This document shows, piece by piece, positions 13,994 through 25,885 of a stretch of DNA of 64,000 bases. The stretch lies in assembly GCF_022581195.2 (NCBI RefSeq), contig NC_061459.1:13020001-13084000 (forward strand), read 5' to 3'. The stretch comes from Helicoverpa zea. Taxonomy: Eukaryota; Arthropoda; Insecta; Lepidoptera; Noctuidae. The number at the start of each line of letters is the position of its first letter. Position 1 is the stretch's first letter. The position numbers and the translations under genes were made by a program. Below the pieces are notes generated by a model, which worked only from the letters and a program-made list of their open reading frames with translations, searched no databases and was not told the origin of the DNA.

Positions 13994-15253
13994 GACGAAG
14001 CTCAACATGGATTTCGTAGACAACGATCCACATCCCTGGCAGTCTATAAATATATGCAGGAAATAATAAATGCCCTCAATGACAAGAAGTACGCAGCAGG
14101 AATACTCTTAGACATGACCAAAGCATACGACAAAGTGCAATTTAAAATACTTCTGGAAAAATTACACGGTATAGGGATTCGCGGAATAACGCACAACTGG
14201 TTTGAATCATACTTGAAAGACAGAGAGCAATATGTCGAAATAGATTTCTTTGACCACGACCGGAAACAAATTACACATGTCAGATCCGACAAAAAGATCA
14301 TTAATGCTTCAATCCCACAAGGCAGTGTCATAGGATGCCTCCTATTCATTATTTATATCAACGACTTACCAAAAATCATACATGAACCATGTGTGCTATT
14401 CGCAGATGACATATCCTTACTTACCACTAGCCAGAACGTCAACGATATCAATGAACAATTTAAAATAATATTAGATAAAACAACAAAGTGGTTAACCGAG
14501 CACAACCTGGAAATAAATTACAAAAAAACGAAGATAATGACTTTCCATCCACGTCAAAAAGCTCCGATTACAATCAACCTTACAGCTAACGGCACTGATA
14601 TAGAGGTTGTTAACAATTTCTCCTTATTAGGTCTCATTATAGATACACACATTTCCTGGAAGCCACACATCAAACATATACACTCAAAAATCTCAAAATT
14701 CTGCTACGCACTACGAGAAGTTAAAAAAACGACCGACAAACAAACTGCTATCACCACATACTACGCCTACGCATACTCATGGCTCAGCTACGGAATTATT
14801 ATGTGGGGAAACAGTACCGACGCCAATACCCTATTCATCCTCCAAAAGAAATTAATCCGAATAATAGAAAATATAGAGCAAACCGACAGTTGTAAACCTA
14901 TTTATATTAAGTATCGAATATTAACACTACCATCTATTTATATCCTGGAAATATGTAAATTTGTAAGAAATAATATAAACTTTTTCACAACCCGCGGAAA
15001 TAAACACAACAATCGTCCAGTCAGACACAAAAACATGTTAATGCTTCCCTCTTCACACATGACACTTCACACCAATAGCCCTTATGTAATGTCTATCAAA
15101 ATATACAATAAATTACCAGAATCTTTAAAAAATGAAACAAGCCAAAATAAATTCATACGCGCACTCAAAAACATCCTTACTAACAAAGCCTACTACTCAA
15201 TAAACGAATACATGAACGATAACAATATTGTCTACACACAACACAGTACATAA
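13994..15253 (+). pseudogene. Reverse transcriptase fragment, LINE ORF2 C-terminal part
   Basis: The reading frame opens at 13994 directly after an in-frame TAG. It begins within the reverse transcriptase at DEAQHGFRRQRST, the conserved block before the catalytic core. It continues with LDMTKAYDKV, the IPQGSVIGCLLFIIYINDLP block and the catalytic FADD box, then a full thumb and C-terminal region to the stop at 15251-15253, about 420 codons with no internal stop. The endonuclease and N-terminal RT are absent, so this is a 5'-truncated, immobile copy, though its intact frame suggests a fairly recent insertion. The codons are A/C-rich, unlike the LINE at 20218, so the two belong to different families. 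Confidence 0.88.
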
Positions 15254-15609
15254 CACATCACACTTTCCGATCTTGCAGTATTTTGTTGTTTAGTATTTTT
15301 AGTGAATACCTGTTATTTAATTGTTTATAGCCTATAGTTTTATAGTTTAGTTGTCTAATCTTATGCTTGTTCCTACACAATTTTTTTTATGTTTATAAGG
15401 TCAATTGTTGGATTTTTATACATATTTTGTTTCTCTCTATAGATTTATTCATTATTATGTTAGTTGTAAGTTTAATTTTAATTTTATTTTGCTGTGCCCT
15501 ACAGGGTCCACAATTGTACCTAGCTCTAAGCCATATTGTTACACCTATTTTATACATTGTGGAATGCAAATAAATAATATGAATATGAATATGAATATGA
15601 ATATGAATA
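13994..15609 (+). mobile_element. Non-LTR retrotransposon, 5'-truncated, hexamer tail
   Basis: A LINE copy that starts abruptly inside the reverse transcriptase and ends about 330 bases after the ORF in a short tandem tail of four to five GAATAT units (about 15578-15609). A tandem-repeat tail rather than poly(A) fits CR1-like and related LINE groups; the clade assignment is an inference from motif style. No target-site duplication was found. The left junction carries a GGATAG/GATAGTTAG mini-repeat. The right end lies only about 27 bases from the foldback element at 15636. Confidence 0.8.
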
Positions 15610-15635
15610 GTTTCACTTACTCATGGTAAGGCTGA

Positions 15636-15984
15636 CCACACATTAGGCGTGAGCGATCCTCGGGCGTGTGAGTAGTGCGGGCGTCGCGAGCGCGCTGCGT
15701 GAACGTCGCGTTTTGCTGCCCTGCGGCATGTGTGAAGAGTGCAAGCGACGCGCTCGCGGCGAGCACGCGGCGCTCGAGTTGCGTTCTTACCCCTTCGCCT
15801 GCTATCCCCGCCGCCCGCTAAACGCCTTAACAGTTAAACGTCAAGGAGAGCGGCGCGTGCGCGCCGCGAGCGCGCTGCAAATGCCGCAGGGCAGCAAAAC
15901 GCGACGCTCACGCAACGCGCTCGCGACGCACGCGCGGCGCCCGCGCTACTCACACGCCCGAGGATCGCGCACGCCTAATGTGGG
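15636..15984. mobile_element. GC-rich foldback element with long inverted arms
   Basis: The left arm 15636-15729 and right arm 15881-15984 are near-complementary over 90-100 bp. Landmarks: ACATTAGGCGTG pairs with its complement near 15972, GATCCTCGGGCGTGTGAGTA with TACTCACACGCCCGAGGATC, and TTTTGCTGCCCTGCGGCAT with ATGCCGCAGGGCAGCAAAA. The right arm has an extra 10-base block. The 150-base spacer is itself rich in GCGAGCGCGCTGC-like units. The whole block is strikingly GC- and CpG-rich in AT-rich DNA. It is consistent with a non-autonomous DNA transposon; exact ends and target-site duplication were not resolved. Long open frames across it are by-products of GC richness. Confidence 0.75.
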
Positions 15985-16400
15985 GGAGGCCTAAGCCGGG
16001 ACTCCACCGAAATGTTTGCATTAGTTCACGAATAGGCAAAATGTACGTATCTGTGAGAGTCCACTTCATGTGTTCGTACTTGAAACCTGTAGTTTTGCCA
16101 AGATTTTCAGAATGTACGCTCGCAATTTGTCATTTCTTGGTGGAGCCAGCAAATCAAAAGAAACATAAGTGTTGTGTACTGTGCGTCACTACCGCACACC
16201 GGGAAAATTTCGCTCTTGCGGAGGACGTTTATATACCATATTTTGTGTCACACGTAAACAGGACGACAGTAAGTATCCACCGAAACACTTTCAAAGATCT
16301 GATGAACGAACAAATCAGACCTGACTTGGTCACCTGGGACCAATCAGAGCTCTATGAAGCAATAATACGCTTTGGCTCCTACTGTTATTGTGGTTTCTGA
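15978..16400 (+). pseudogene. Possible decayed transposase C-terminus (piggyBac-like)
   Basis: The frame contains HFLVEPANQKKHKCCVLC, which resembles the start of the C-terminal cysteine-rich region of piggyBac transposases (HF..., a lysine-rich spacer, then a CxxC pair). The rest of that zinc-binding region (further paired cysteines and the YYC-type segment) is not visible, and no DDE catalytic core lies upstream. It may be a remnant of a larger mobile element next to the foldback unit, or a chance resemblance. The N-terminal residues come from the GC-rich element. No cellular gene was recognised. Confidence 0.22.
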
Positions 16401-16822
16401 AAATTTATTCACCTCATTCAACGATGAATGTAATTCTGATCAATTCTGATGGTACTATTAAGAACACTTGCTTAGCGCAGAAGCTAACGTTGGCAGGTCA
16501 ACTCTTTTGACTTCTCGAATAGGATACCATTGGTTTTTGTGCAATGCACACCTGCAATGCATTCTGGATTAGGATAGGATATAGGTGGATAGGATTTGCA
16601 ACAGAGAACAATTCTGTCTTTGTGATTAAATGATATCAAACGTAGTTTTATATAAAAGGTGTTTTTTTAGACTTGGCTCGGGTCTTACTGAGACTGTTCG
16701 TAATCGTGAACAGTGTATTTGCGATCAGAAGTTGAAAGTAAGCATGTCTCTGGTATGCGGCGCGTAATTTGTACGTTTTCAGACGCATAAAGCATTTTAC
16801 GTGTGTATGGTATTAAATAGAG

Positions 16823-17165
16823 TATGAGGGCGCGGGTTCGATCCCAGGTCAGGCAAGTACCAATGCAACTTTTCTAAGTTTGTAAGTACTATCTAAGTAT
16901 ATCTTAGACACCAATGACTGTGTTTCGGATGGCACGTTAAACTGTAGGTCCCGGCTGTCATTGAACATCCTTGACAGTCGTTACGGGTAGTCAGAAGCCA
17001 GTAAGTCTGACACCAGTCTAACTAAGGGGTATCGGGTTGCCCGGGTAACTGGGTTGAGGAGGTCAGATAGGCAGTCGCTTCTTGTAAAGCACTGGTACTC
17101 AGCTGAATCCGGTTAAGACTGGAAGCCGACCCCAACATAGTTGGGAAAAGGCTCGGAGGATGATG
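16823..17165 (+). mobile_element. SINE-like insertion with 16-bp target duplication
   Basis: The insertion begins with half of a tRNA-like head, GCGGGTTCGATCCCAGG, which is a good B box. It runs through the family landmarks CAGAAGCCAGTAAGTCTGAC, GGGTTGAGGAGGTCAGATAG, GGAAGCCGACCCCAACATAG and ends in an ATGATG tail. It is bracketed by ATGGTATTAAATAGAG at 16807-16822 and 17166-17181, so the boundaries are firm apart from one or two bases shared with the tail. The A-box half of the head is missing, so this copy is 5'-truncated. The tail and duplication length indicate LINE-driven retrotransposition. Confidence 0.85.
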
Positions 17166-17181
17166 ATGGTATTAAATAGAG

Positions 17182-19344
17182 AGAGCTCCCATTTCTTATC
17201 TGCACTTTGTATCTGGGCTTGTTTTTAAAGCTACAGAATCCTACATTACCTTCCTCACGCTTAGCAGCGCTTGCGAGAGATAGATCCTCATTTCTTCTAG
17301 GATTAAGTTTACATATTTTGCATCAGAAAAAATAATTAAGGTCTACTTAATACTACTCACTCAAAGTACTTTGTTTTAAGGCCACCACATTAGTGGAAGA
17401 TAAGCTAAACTATGTTTATGAAAAAATCCTGATATGAACTCCATCTGTAACTTTAAATGATAATTAATTGTTCCACTAAAGTCATCATTTTTGACATAAT
17501 GTTCAAAAAATTATTTAGATGGCACCGTTTTAAATTTGGCCGAGAACTATTAATTTTCCTTTCATCAAGGTAATAATTATAGTTGGATTTTGATGTGGCA
17601 CGGCAAACTGACAAACACTATTGAAATGTCTATCGAAAAATTACACTTCGTGTTAAAATATGGTGAATTACGGAAAATACACAACTCCATCTGTTGAAAT
17701 AATAATCCTCTATAAAGAATGTATGGTAATATTGTCATTTACCACCTCGCTCCTTTGACAAATTGATGATGTATTTTATTTACCACAGATGGAGCTACTT
17801 TAACCTTGGCTAAACAAAATTTTCATTTTTTTTTTCTTCCGATGTTACTTATAAAGGTGTGATTTTCGGTGTAAAGATTAATAATAGGCCGATCAACTAA
17901 TATAAGTACAACATTCAAATGTACAGTTATGACAAATAGATTGCGTGTCGTAATATTTTACATCTTGAATTCACAAAATTAATCATATCTTTTGATAGAG
18001 TGAATCGATTTCGATGAAACAAAAACTAAGTAATACCCCAAGTTACGTAGAATTTTTGTATATAAGCATTGTCTGCATTTAATTCGTAGATTTTACGTGA
18101 ATCCCGAACAAACAAACAGATAAACAGACAAACAGACAAACAGACAAAAATGACAAAAATGATGGAAATGGGTTCTGTTAGTTATCCTTTAACATGCTGG
18201 CTATTTTTTTTGTCAATTTCTTCAATGTACAAAAATTACTTTTCTACAGATTTATTATATGTATAGACTACGACATGAAAAAGCTAAACATTGTCATTGA
18301 ACTCATAAAAACAATTTTAACTCAATTATACCCAAGTATTCTTGGAAAACACCACGTATTTCCAACAAAACGTATTCACTGTAACCTTTTAACCAAAACC
18401 TTAACTTTTAGTGTAATAATGCCGCTGGAACACGCACAAGCACATATTTATGCCGAGGACTTTGGGAAAGACATTGTATGCTAGACCTTGACCAATGACC
18501 CAGTTACTGGGTAGCGTGTCCAGAGACACCTACCTACCTACGCCCTCATAACACATTCATTCGGTACGTAATCAATGTCCCTCACTAATGACCACTTGGA
18601 GAATTTTACCAACAGGAATCGCCATTCACATGCCTTCGAGAATGAAGAAGGAAGAAGAAGAGCGAGAAATGATCAAATAACTTTATGTTTGACGTTAGTT
18701 GTGATAGAGTTATAGAGATCTGTGCTTATTGCAGCTCCGGTTGGTCAACTGCTCTAAGAACGGCCATTCACGGAGTCCCACTTATTCAAATGTATCATAA
18801 AATATGTAGTCATCATAGTAGTTTGCCACTAATGTTACTGTGAGCATAAATCGTTCTTTTATCGATCATTATCTATTCATTCCACTGAAGTAATTGAAAG
18901 ATCTAATAAACAATTTATGTTTGCTAGTAAATAGTTTATGAGTGGGTTTATTGTTTGAATTACCGAGAGTAATGTACCCGTTTGAGGGGACTTTCCAATA
19001 CCTCTATGTGAGACAACATATCATGTTTAAGAAGACTTAAGCTGCAATACGAGTTTTTAATTAAAGAGTTATTGCAATTTCAGACATTTTGACTTATGTA
19101 ATCAGATCATATCCGTAACTTTAACGAACAATCCTATTTCCTTGATCTAAGGAACAATCATTATTATTCGTGTTAACTAAAATTTTACGTCAGGGGAAAA
19201 ACTGTACTCCAAGTAATTATTTTCACTTGTAAGTACAGCGTATTGGGGAAAATACGTAATTAGCTAAATTATTTAACACATTTATGTTAAGTAGGTACTA
19301 TATCATTTCTTGATATATTTACCTTCTAAGCATTCCGTACGTTT
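17182..19344. other. AT-rich gap with repeat remnants
   Basis: No gene is supported. The stretch holds three scattered CTCCATCTGT-like words (17438, 17682, and reversed near 17784). At about 17990-18160 there is a repeat end with GATTTCGATGAAAC followed by a CAAACAGA microsatellite. An open frame at 18194-18484 is low in complexity and lacks domain character. Confidence 0.45.
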
Positions 19345-19355
19345 AATTAATTCAG

Positions 19356-19559
19356 ACCTTACAGGTATTCAGAAGCCAGAAAGTCTGACAACCAATCTTA
19401 CCAAGGGGTAAGTAAGGTGGAGTTGCCCGGGTAACTGGGTTGAGGAGGTCAGATAGGAAGTCGCTCCATGTAAAACACCGGTGCTCAGCTGCATCCAGTT
19501 ACACTGGAAGCCGACCCCAACATAGTCGGGTAAAGCCTACGCAGACGATGATGATGATG
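19356..19559 (+). mobile_element. 5'-truncated SINE-like insertion, ATG tail
   Basis: Same family as 16823-17165 but cut further in, starting just before CAGAAGCCAGAAAGTCTGAC and ending in GATGATGATGATGA. Its flanks are AATTAATTCAG (19345-19355) and AATTAAATTCAG (about 19560-19571), a target-site duplication with one inserted base. Confidence 0.75.
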
Positions 19560-20217
19560 AATTAAATTCAGGCGATATTGCTTATTCCTAATACTATTCG
19601 AAGAAAATATAACGAGAATCAGTCTTGCTAGCTAGGGAATCTGTCAAATACGTTGTCAGACATAGGTATTACGTACATATTTAGAGAATGTTTCAACATT
19701 TCGCACTAAGGCAGTTTACAAAAAAGCATTCCCTCAGTGATGTAATGCGCACACGCTGCTAGATTACACCACACATTGCTCAGTCGTTCACACCACACTT
19801 ACCAGACTATGAATAACTATTCTAAATCTAGTGCAAAAATCTATACACTTCGAAAATATCTAGAAATAGAATCATAGCAAAATACATAACAAGTATACTC
19901 TTATGTTGATTCCACAATCGGCTCAAGAGATTATAGATTGAAAGAAGTTTTTAATGGATATGGCGATGTCTCAGAAGCAACAAGAGATATCGCCTTTAAA
20001 GTGAAATAACCCAACATTAAAACGGCAACTAAACTATTTCACACTCAAGTGCTCATTTATTTTTATTAAAAATATCCATTAACCATGGAACGATTAACTC
20101 AATTTAATGTACAAACAACCGATGCAACGAGAAAAGAGAATTAATTAGCGTGACTTAATTAACTAGTAGCCATTAATAATATCGAAGGTTTTCCAGTCAC
20201 GGCTCACCGTTGCCTAG

Positions 20218-22089
20218 TTGCAACAATTCAATTTCTTGATGACTCCGTGCGTAATAGAAATCGCGTTAATAGAAATCGCGCATATAGAACATAAAAATAA
20301 AATTCAGTGTCAGTTTGTAAAGGATCCGAAATTATTTTGGCAGTACATTAGATCTAAAAGGAAAACACTTAGTAAGCAGAGTATCATAAAAGAAGGTCAA
20401 CATCTGTCAGATGATGAGTGTGCAAGGCAGTTTGCAGAATTTTTTGAGTCTGTGTACAGCAAGGAACCACCCAAATTAGACGCGTGCGCTGCGCTGGCGG
20501 AGGCCGGCGCAACCAGTGCACGGGTACACATTGAGACACTCAGTCTCGCAGAAGTCCAGCAGGCGCTTAGGAGTCTCAAGCCAAAATGTTCGTCTGGCCC
20601 GGACGGTATACCAGCGTTCCTGTTTCGAGACTGTGGGAGAGTTCTGGCGGAGCCATTACATCACATTTTCAATGCATGTTTAGAACAAGCAACGTTCCCT
20701 CATAGGTGGAAGATCACGCGCGTTGTTCCAGTTCCTAAAGGAAAACCAACTTCAGATACCTGTAATTATAGACCGGTCGCTGTACTCGCCACACCTGCTA
20801 AAGTACTAGAGTCGGCTATTCAGCGCTCCGTTCAGGAACAAATGCGTGCGCGTCTGTCGGATGCGCAACATGGATTCAGGCCAGGACGCAGCACTGCTAC
20901 AAACCTTATTAACTTTATGATACAGGTGGTGCCGGCAGTGGACTCGGGGATACAGGTGGATGCTGCGTACTTTGATTTTAAAAAGGCGTTCGATACGGTG
21001 GATAATGACATCTTGTTAAGAAAGCTCGCGAAGGTTGGATGTACACTACCTCTACTAAAGTTCTTCGCCAGCTATATGAAAGATCGTCAGCAATACGTCG
21101 ACTACAATGGCTGTGTATCTCAACCGTATTACACGAGATCGGGCGTGAGCCAGGGCAGCAATGTAGGGCCTCTAGAGTTTATTATAATGATAAACGACTT
21201 GCCAGAAGTTGTCAGACATGGATCTTGTTTATTGTTCGCGGATGACCTGAAATTGCTGCTCGAGGTTCGGGATCACGCGGATTGTGAACGACTGCAGGAT
21301 GATATCAACAGAGTGGTCGAATGGAGCAATGACAACAAACTGCATTTTAATGTTGCTAAATGTTTGGTGATGTCGTTCACTCGCTCGCGGACTCCTTTGA
21401 GTTATCAATACAAGGTTGAGGATGTGCCGATGCAACGGGTGTCTCAGGTACGAGACTTAGGGGTAGTCTTCTCTCAGGAACTAACCTTCCGTGAGCATAT
21501 CAATAAGATATGTAAGAAGGCATACAGAAACCTGGGTTTCGTACTCAGGCAGTCGCAGGGGTTCACCAACCTAACGGCACTTAAGGTATTATATGACGCA
21601 TTAGTCAGAAGTCACCTCGAACATAGTGCATTTATCTGGGCTCCTCATGAGGCAAAATATAGCGGTATGTTGGAACGCATCCAAAATAAATTTACCAGAC
21701 ACTTGTACTACAAGCTGTATGGAGTATATCCATTGTTTCCATTGATGTACCCTACACTATTCGTTTTGGGTATGGTAGGGTATAACACTTTAAGGGTGCG
21801 ACGGGAGTTTTCACTCGTAGCGTATGTGGTGAAGCTGTTACGTGGCATGGCGCATAACCCGGGGGTGCTGCGGCACCTGCAGCTATGCGTGCCCGACCGG
21901 TACGTGTGGAGGCGGCGACGCCCACCCCTGCTCGCTGTGCCTGCTGCCAGGACCAACCTAATGGCAAGAACTCCCCTCACTAGAGCCATACGTGTGGTCA
22001 ATCATATTCATGAGAGGGTTGATGTATTGTGGTGTGACTTGAGTGAATTCGCTAAAGTTGCATTATATATATTAAGTTACTTAGATTAA
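20218..22089 (+). pseudogene. LINE reverse transcriptase, 5'-truncated but open
   Basis: The clearly element-derived part starts about residue 30 (FVKDPKLFWQYIRSKRKT) and runs uninterrupted to the stop at 22087-22089. Landmarks in order: SGPDGIPAFLFRDC, the WKITRVVPVPKGK block, NYRPVAVL, AQHGFRPGRST, FDFKKAFDTVDNDIL, the GVSQGSNVGPLEFII block, and the catalytic LFADDLK box, followed by the thumb and a basic C-terminus. There is no ATG at the left edge and an in-frame TAG lies just upstream, so this is a truncated polyprotein rather than a complete ORF2. All catalytic blocks look intact, which argues for a young copy. It has no link to host genes nearby. Confidence 0.88.
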
Positions 22090-22221
22090 GAATTAAGTCT
22101 GAAAACTATTTTTATAAGGTGTACATTTAGGATTTCGTTTGTAAGGCCATTCTGTCGCATTGGATCATAGATCTGTAATGATAGTTTTTAGGTAAGATTA
22201 AATAAATAAATAAATAAATAA
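20218..22221 (+). mobile_element. Non-LTR retrotransposon with (AAAT)n tail
   Basis: A second LINE copy, from an ill-defined left end near 20218 to a tail of AAAT units at about 22199-22221. It is longer than the copy at 13994 and differs from it in protein sequence and base composition. It retains the end of the linker before the reverse transcriptase, the full RT and the C-terminal region, and lacks the endonuclease. The AAAT-type tail is common in R1/CR1-like insect LINEs; the clade is inferred. No clear target-site duplication was found. Confidence 0.82.
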
Positions 22222-22535
22222 AAGTAATGGCGGACTCTGTGTACTAAACAATTATTTGCGTGTCAACAATAATTAAGCCAGACTATTGTTATCGACATGG
22301 ACTAGGTGTGAAAGTAGAATGAGTAACTAACTGTGTTATCTGTCATTGCCTTTAAATATTAAAGGCCACCTATTAAAGTGTCATTATATGTTGTGTATTG
22401 TGATCAATCTTTGTCTGTCTATGATCCAAAACAGTACTTTTAAAACTTTGATTTCTAAGATACATAACATTTAGGTGAAACCTTTATCTAATCTTGTCTA
22501 GTTCGATGATCGAATAGTGTCTATGCTAGTGCTTA

Positions 22536-22762
22536 TAGTTCGGCCATTCAGAGAATGCGTTCCTGACACGTCGCGATTGAACTGACGACGTAACTTTGCA
22601 ATGGCGTTGCAGTTACGATAAAAATATTTTTGCTGGTTGTTTACCGTTTTAACAATTGAGGAGCATTAAAACAACATTATTATATCAATAATCAATGAAT
22701 GTTATTACGTCGTCAGTTCAATCGCGACGTGTCAGGAACGCATTCTCTGAATGGCCGAACTA
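22536..22762. mobile_element. 227-bp MITE, copy A (TA target duplication)
   Basis: Terminal inverted repeats of about 58 bp start TAGTTCGGCCATTCAGAGAA and end with the exact complement TTCTCTGAATGGCCGAACTA. Both ends are flanked by TA (22534-22535 and 22763-22764), the signature of Tc1/mariner-type insertion. It has no coding capacity. It differs from copy B at 38090-38316 by only two adjacent bases. Confidence 0.9.
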
Positions 22763-22895
22763 TAGTAATATGATTGTCTGGTGGATATCTGCTCAAGATA
22801 CCGATCTCAAGATAGATAATCTTTAAACAGCGACTCTTTGAAATGGACATTAAAAATTAACGCTTCATTTATTGACCTTAACATAATGTAGCAAC

Positions 22896-23220
22896 ATGTC
22901 CAACCAGGAAGCGTTTACCAAAAAAAGAAAGAAAATAAACATATATGAATCACAATGGCAGCGGCCTTGAGTCTGTCAGTCAAGCAATCACGACGGAATC
23001 AATCGAAATTACAGCTAACGAGGTGCGCGTGAAAGCTGCCTCGAACTTCGACGAATGTTTGTACACTTGCATGAAATATTTGACGACTCATCGATTAGTA
23101 AGTAAAAAAATTGTTCCGTACAATATAGAGTGCGCTGAATTTGTCTATGTCACTGGCGTAAGGGGGTCAAGCTCATCTGATCATTTGTCTTTCAGCACGA
23201 CTAGTGTTGAGACTTGGTAA
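22896..23220 (+). pseudogene. Unidentified coding-like fragment
   Basis: Two overlapping frames look more coding-like than their surroundings. A 24-codon frame starts at an ATG in good context (22896, GCAACATGTCC). A frame shifted by one base (22945-23220) contains NEVRVKAASNFDECLYTC. A splice-donor-like GTAAGT follows ACTCATCGATTA at 23098, and another GTAAGG lies at 23157. This could be a small exon, a decayed retrocopy with a frameshift, or chance. No protein family was recognised. Confidence 0.22.
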
Positions 23221-25805
23221 TGATAACCTACAGCTTTTATAATACTTTTTAACTCTTGCGTAAATAGTAATTTAATCAAATTAACTGTTCAGATAAAACA
23301 GTGGGCGGTAAAGTTAATCTCTGAATTCATTTACATGATAAGTTATTTATTTAAAATGCATCCCACACGGATCTTGTTTCTTTATTATAAGTAGGTAGCG
23401 GTTAATTCCAAAAGCATATTAAAAAATCTATTAGTCGCAGTTGACATTCAATAAAAGTTATCACGGTAATTGTATTCCGCTTACGTTCATTATGCCTTTT
23501 ACTTAGCTTCGAAGGTAATTACTGATTTCTAAAGGACCATTAGAACTTTAGAAGTAACCGAAGTTTCTTTTGTAGGATCTTCAGTAACGTTTCCAAAAGC
23601 CAGTGAAGCCAAAGTATTAGGGAGAAAAGCAATAAACTGTCTAATGGAATAAATAAATGAGCAATACTTCACGGACAAACGTGTTCAGTTTCCATCATAC
23701 GCTTCTAATATTAATGGGTAATTTATTGGCCGTGTGGCCGAACCGCCTCGCCACTTGGTGTGGCAAACATCATAAGAAATTCAATGTTCAAGTGAAATGA
23801 ATTACTTATGTGCCAAGAACCAAGGTACACCATGGAACTGCGTTCAAATACGAAACAAAGGTCGTACAATCCACCTTATATTTATGTCCGGATATTTCGA
23901 TAAAATATAGGTATATAGGGTACTATGAACCCGGAATCTAATCAAAATGTGTGCTTTGAGTAATGGAATGCTAAAACCATCACGTAGCTAAATAACTAAT
24001 TAACAGATATGTTCAAGAAACACCAAAAATGCCAACAAAGCTAATAGAACGTGCCTACACGAATTGAATAATAAACAGTTACTTTGATTAAAAGTTCACG
24101 TTAGTACTATTCGAAATATCAAAGCTCTGGTTCCCAAATGTCAGGAATGCATAGATTCTTGAAATCTTGCCTTAGCAGTAATTTGCTGCTTTGAGTATTT
24201 TTGGTTCAAATATTGGTTGTAGACAGATGAAATTAATTGGATATTTGATAACATACTTTGGCACGCATTAAACAAATAATGCACAAGAGGCATGTAAACT
24301 ACGCTTCATCGACTCCAAAACACATCAACGGATCCTTTTATCTTAATGATTCAAAGATGATTCATAATTTGAGCCCATTCTAAAAGTATTAAGAGCATTT
24401 TAGACTTGCACAGGGTTCAAACAAGGGAGATGTAGGTTGCAATGGAAGTTACCCTTGGAACTTCACCTTTGCCCTTTCGAAGCTTCGTGATGCTGTGTGC
24501 TGAAACGCTCGATATCTAAGAGCGAAGTCACAGAGTAAAAGTATTTAACCATTTGAGAATGAAAATAAATTGTTGAATTCAAAATTATTTGAACAGAAGT
24601 TTGGAATGGCGTTTTTCCCTGTTACAGATCAGAAATGTAGCTTGGTCAGTTGTCAGATACGAGGGACCGCTATTGTTAGCGATTGTGCACGTTGCAGCGC
24701 TGGTTAAACCGGAAATATTCCTACTGATAGATGACGTTATCGAACATGTTTTTCTACATAGCTCTGAACAGTATTGTGAGGATAAGATGGCTTATTGGTT
24801 TAGGGTTCCTTCTCGAACCTATTTTTATATCGCGGGGATATCCAAGACGTTACAATAAATAGCAAATAAACACAATTGGTCGTGATGTACTTGAGTAGCG
24901 GGTACTGACGACATCTAACAATAGATTTATCAGGAAAATGATTGCAAGTTGAATGATTTAACTGTTTCAATTAACTGTAATAATAATTTGATTTAGTCCT
25001 GCATGACTCACTGGCATAGTTGGTAAACAAAAGTACAGGATGCTAACTCAAATATAGGTCAATACGGAGATTTTATTACAATATTAGCTTTTTCCCATGG
25101 ATTCGCCTGCCTGCTGTGTAAACAGGTAAAATAGGACCTATTTAAAAAGATATAAATTAGAGATTCTCAATTCTAACTCAATTCCTAGGATAAAAACAGT
25201 TTACATAAACCTCCTTCCGTGGAAGCAGTAAGTATATGAAAGGAGCGTCGATTAGGAACGGTTTTCAGCGATAAAGACCGATAATGCTGCGTCCATGATT
25301 TCCTAGAAGAAGCCTTCTAAGCGTAGTGTGACTCGAAGACAATTATTGCTTAGTAAACACCACGCGTCTTCCCACACAAGTCATAAAAATCGACCAGTGA
25401 AAGTCGACGCGTGATATTTAACACTATGATATTTTATACAGATATCATTCATAGTTAAAATACCTTTTTAGGTACAGTTGGTTTATCAGATTTTACAAAA
25501 GTTTCTGTGTTATCGAATATCGATAAGGTTCACCTTTCCAATGTATCGTAGAGGGAAATCGATTTTATTGTTTCATGACGTTCAAAGGAATCTCAACCCT
25601 AGAGTTAGATTAAATAAATGTCGGACTGTACAGTTAGTAAACAATGCTTAAAAAAAACTTGTTCGTGATTGACGTAGCAAAGGAACCAAATTCCGGATGC
25701 TCCTCTTTTTTTGCGCTGTGAATGCGAAATAAGGACCTACTTACGTCATATAAACGTTTTTATTGTTTACATTCTAAAGTGTTTTAAGCAAAGAAATCTA
25801 AATGA
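23221..25805. other. AT-rich gap, nothing recognised
   Basis: No gene, RNA or clear repeat is supported. The open frame at 24589-24858 lacks an ATG in good context and shows no domain. The stretch may be part of the first intron of the minus-strand ATP10-like gene. Confidence 0.45.
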
Positions 25806-25885
25806 ATATTATAAAGCTGGGTTTGTTGGTTTGCTTGTACGCGCGAATGTCAGGAACCACTCGCCAAGCCGCTAGCGGAAGCTAG
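25806..25885 (+). repeat. Short copy of Helitron-like CTAGT family
   Basis: Starts ATATTATAAAGCTGGGTTTG and ends AGCGGAAGCTAGT, matching both ends of the copy at 25994-26185 with the middle deleted. Confidence 0.55.

Noticed and set aside
18110..18160. Possible CRISPR-like spaced repeats (CAGACAAA units)
   Set aside because: The units are a continuous microsatellite at the end of an insect repeat, without spacers, in a eukaryotic genome.
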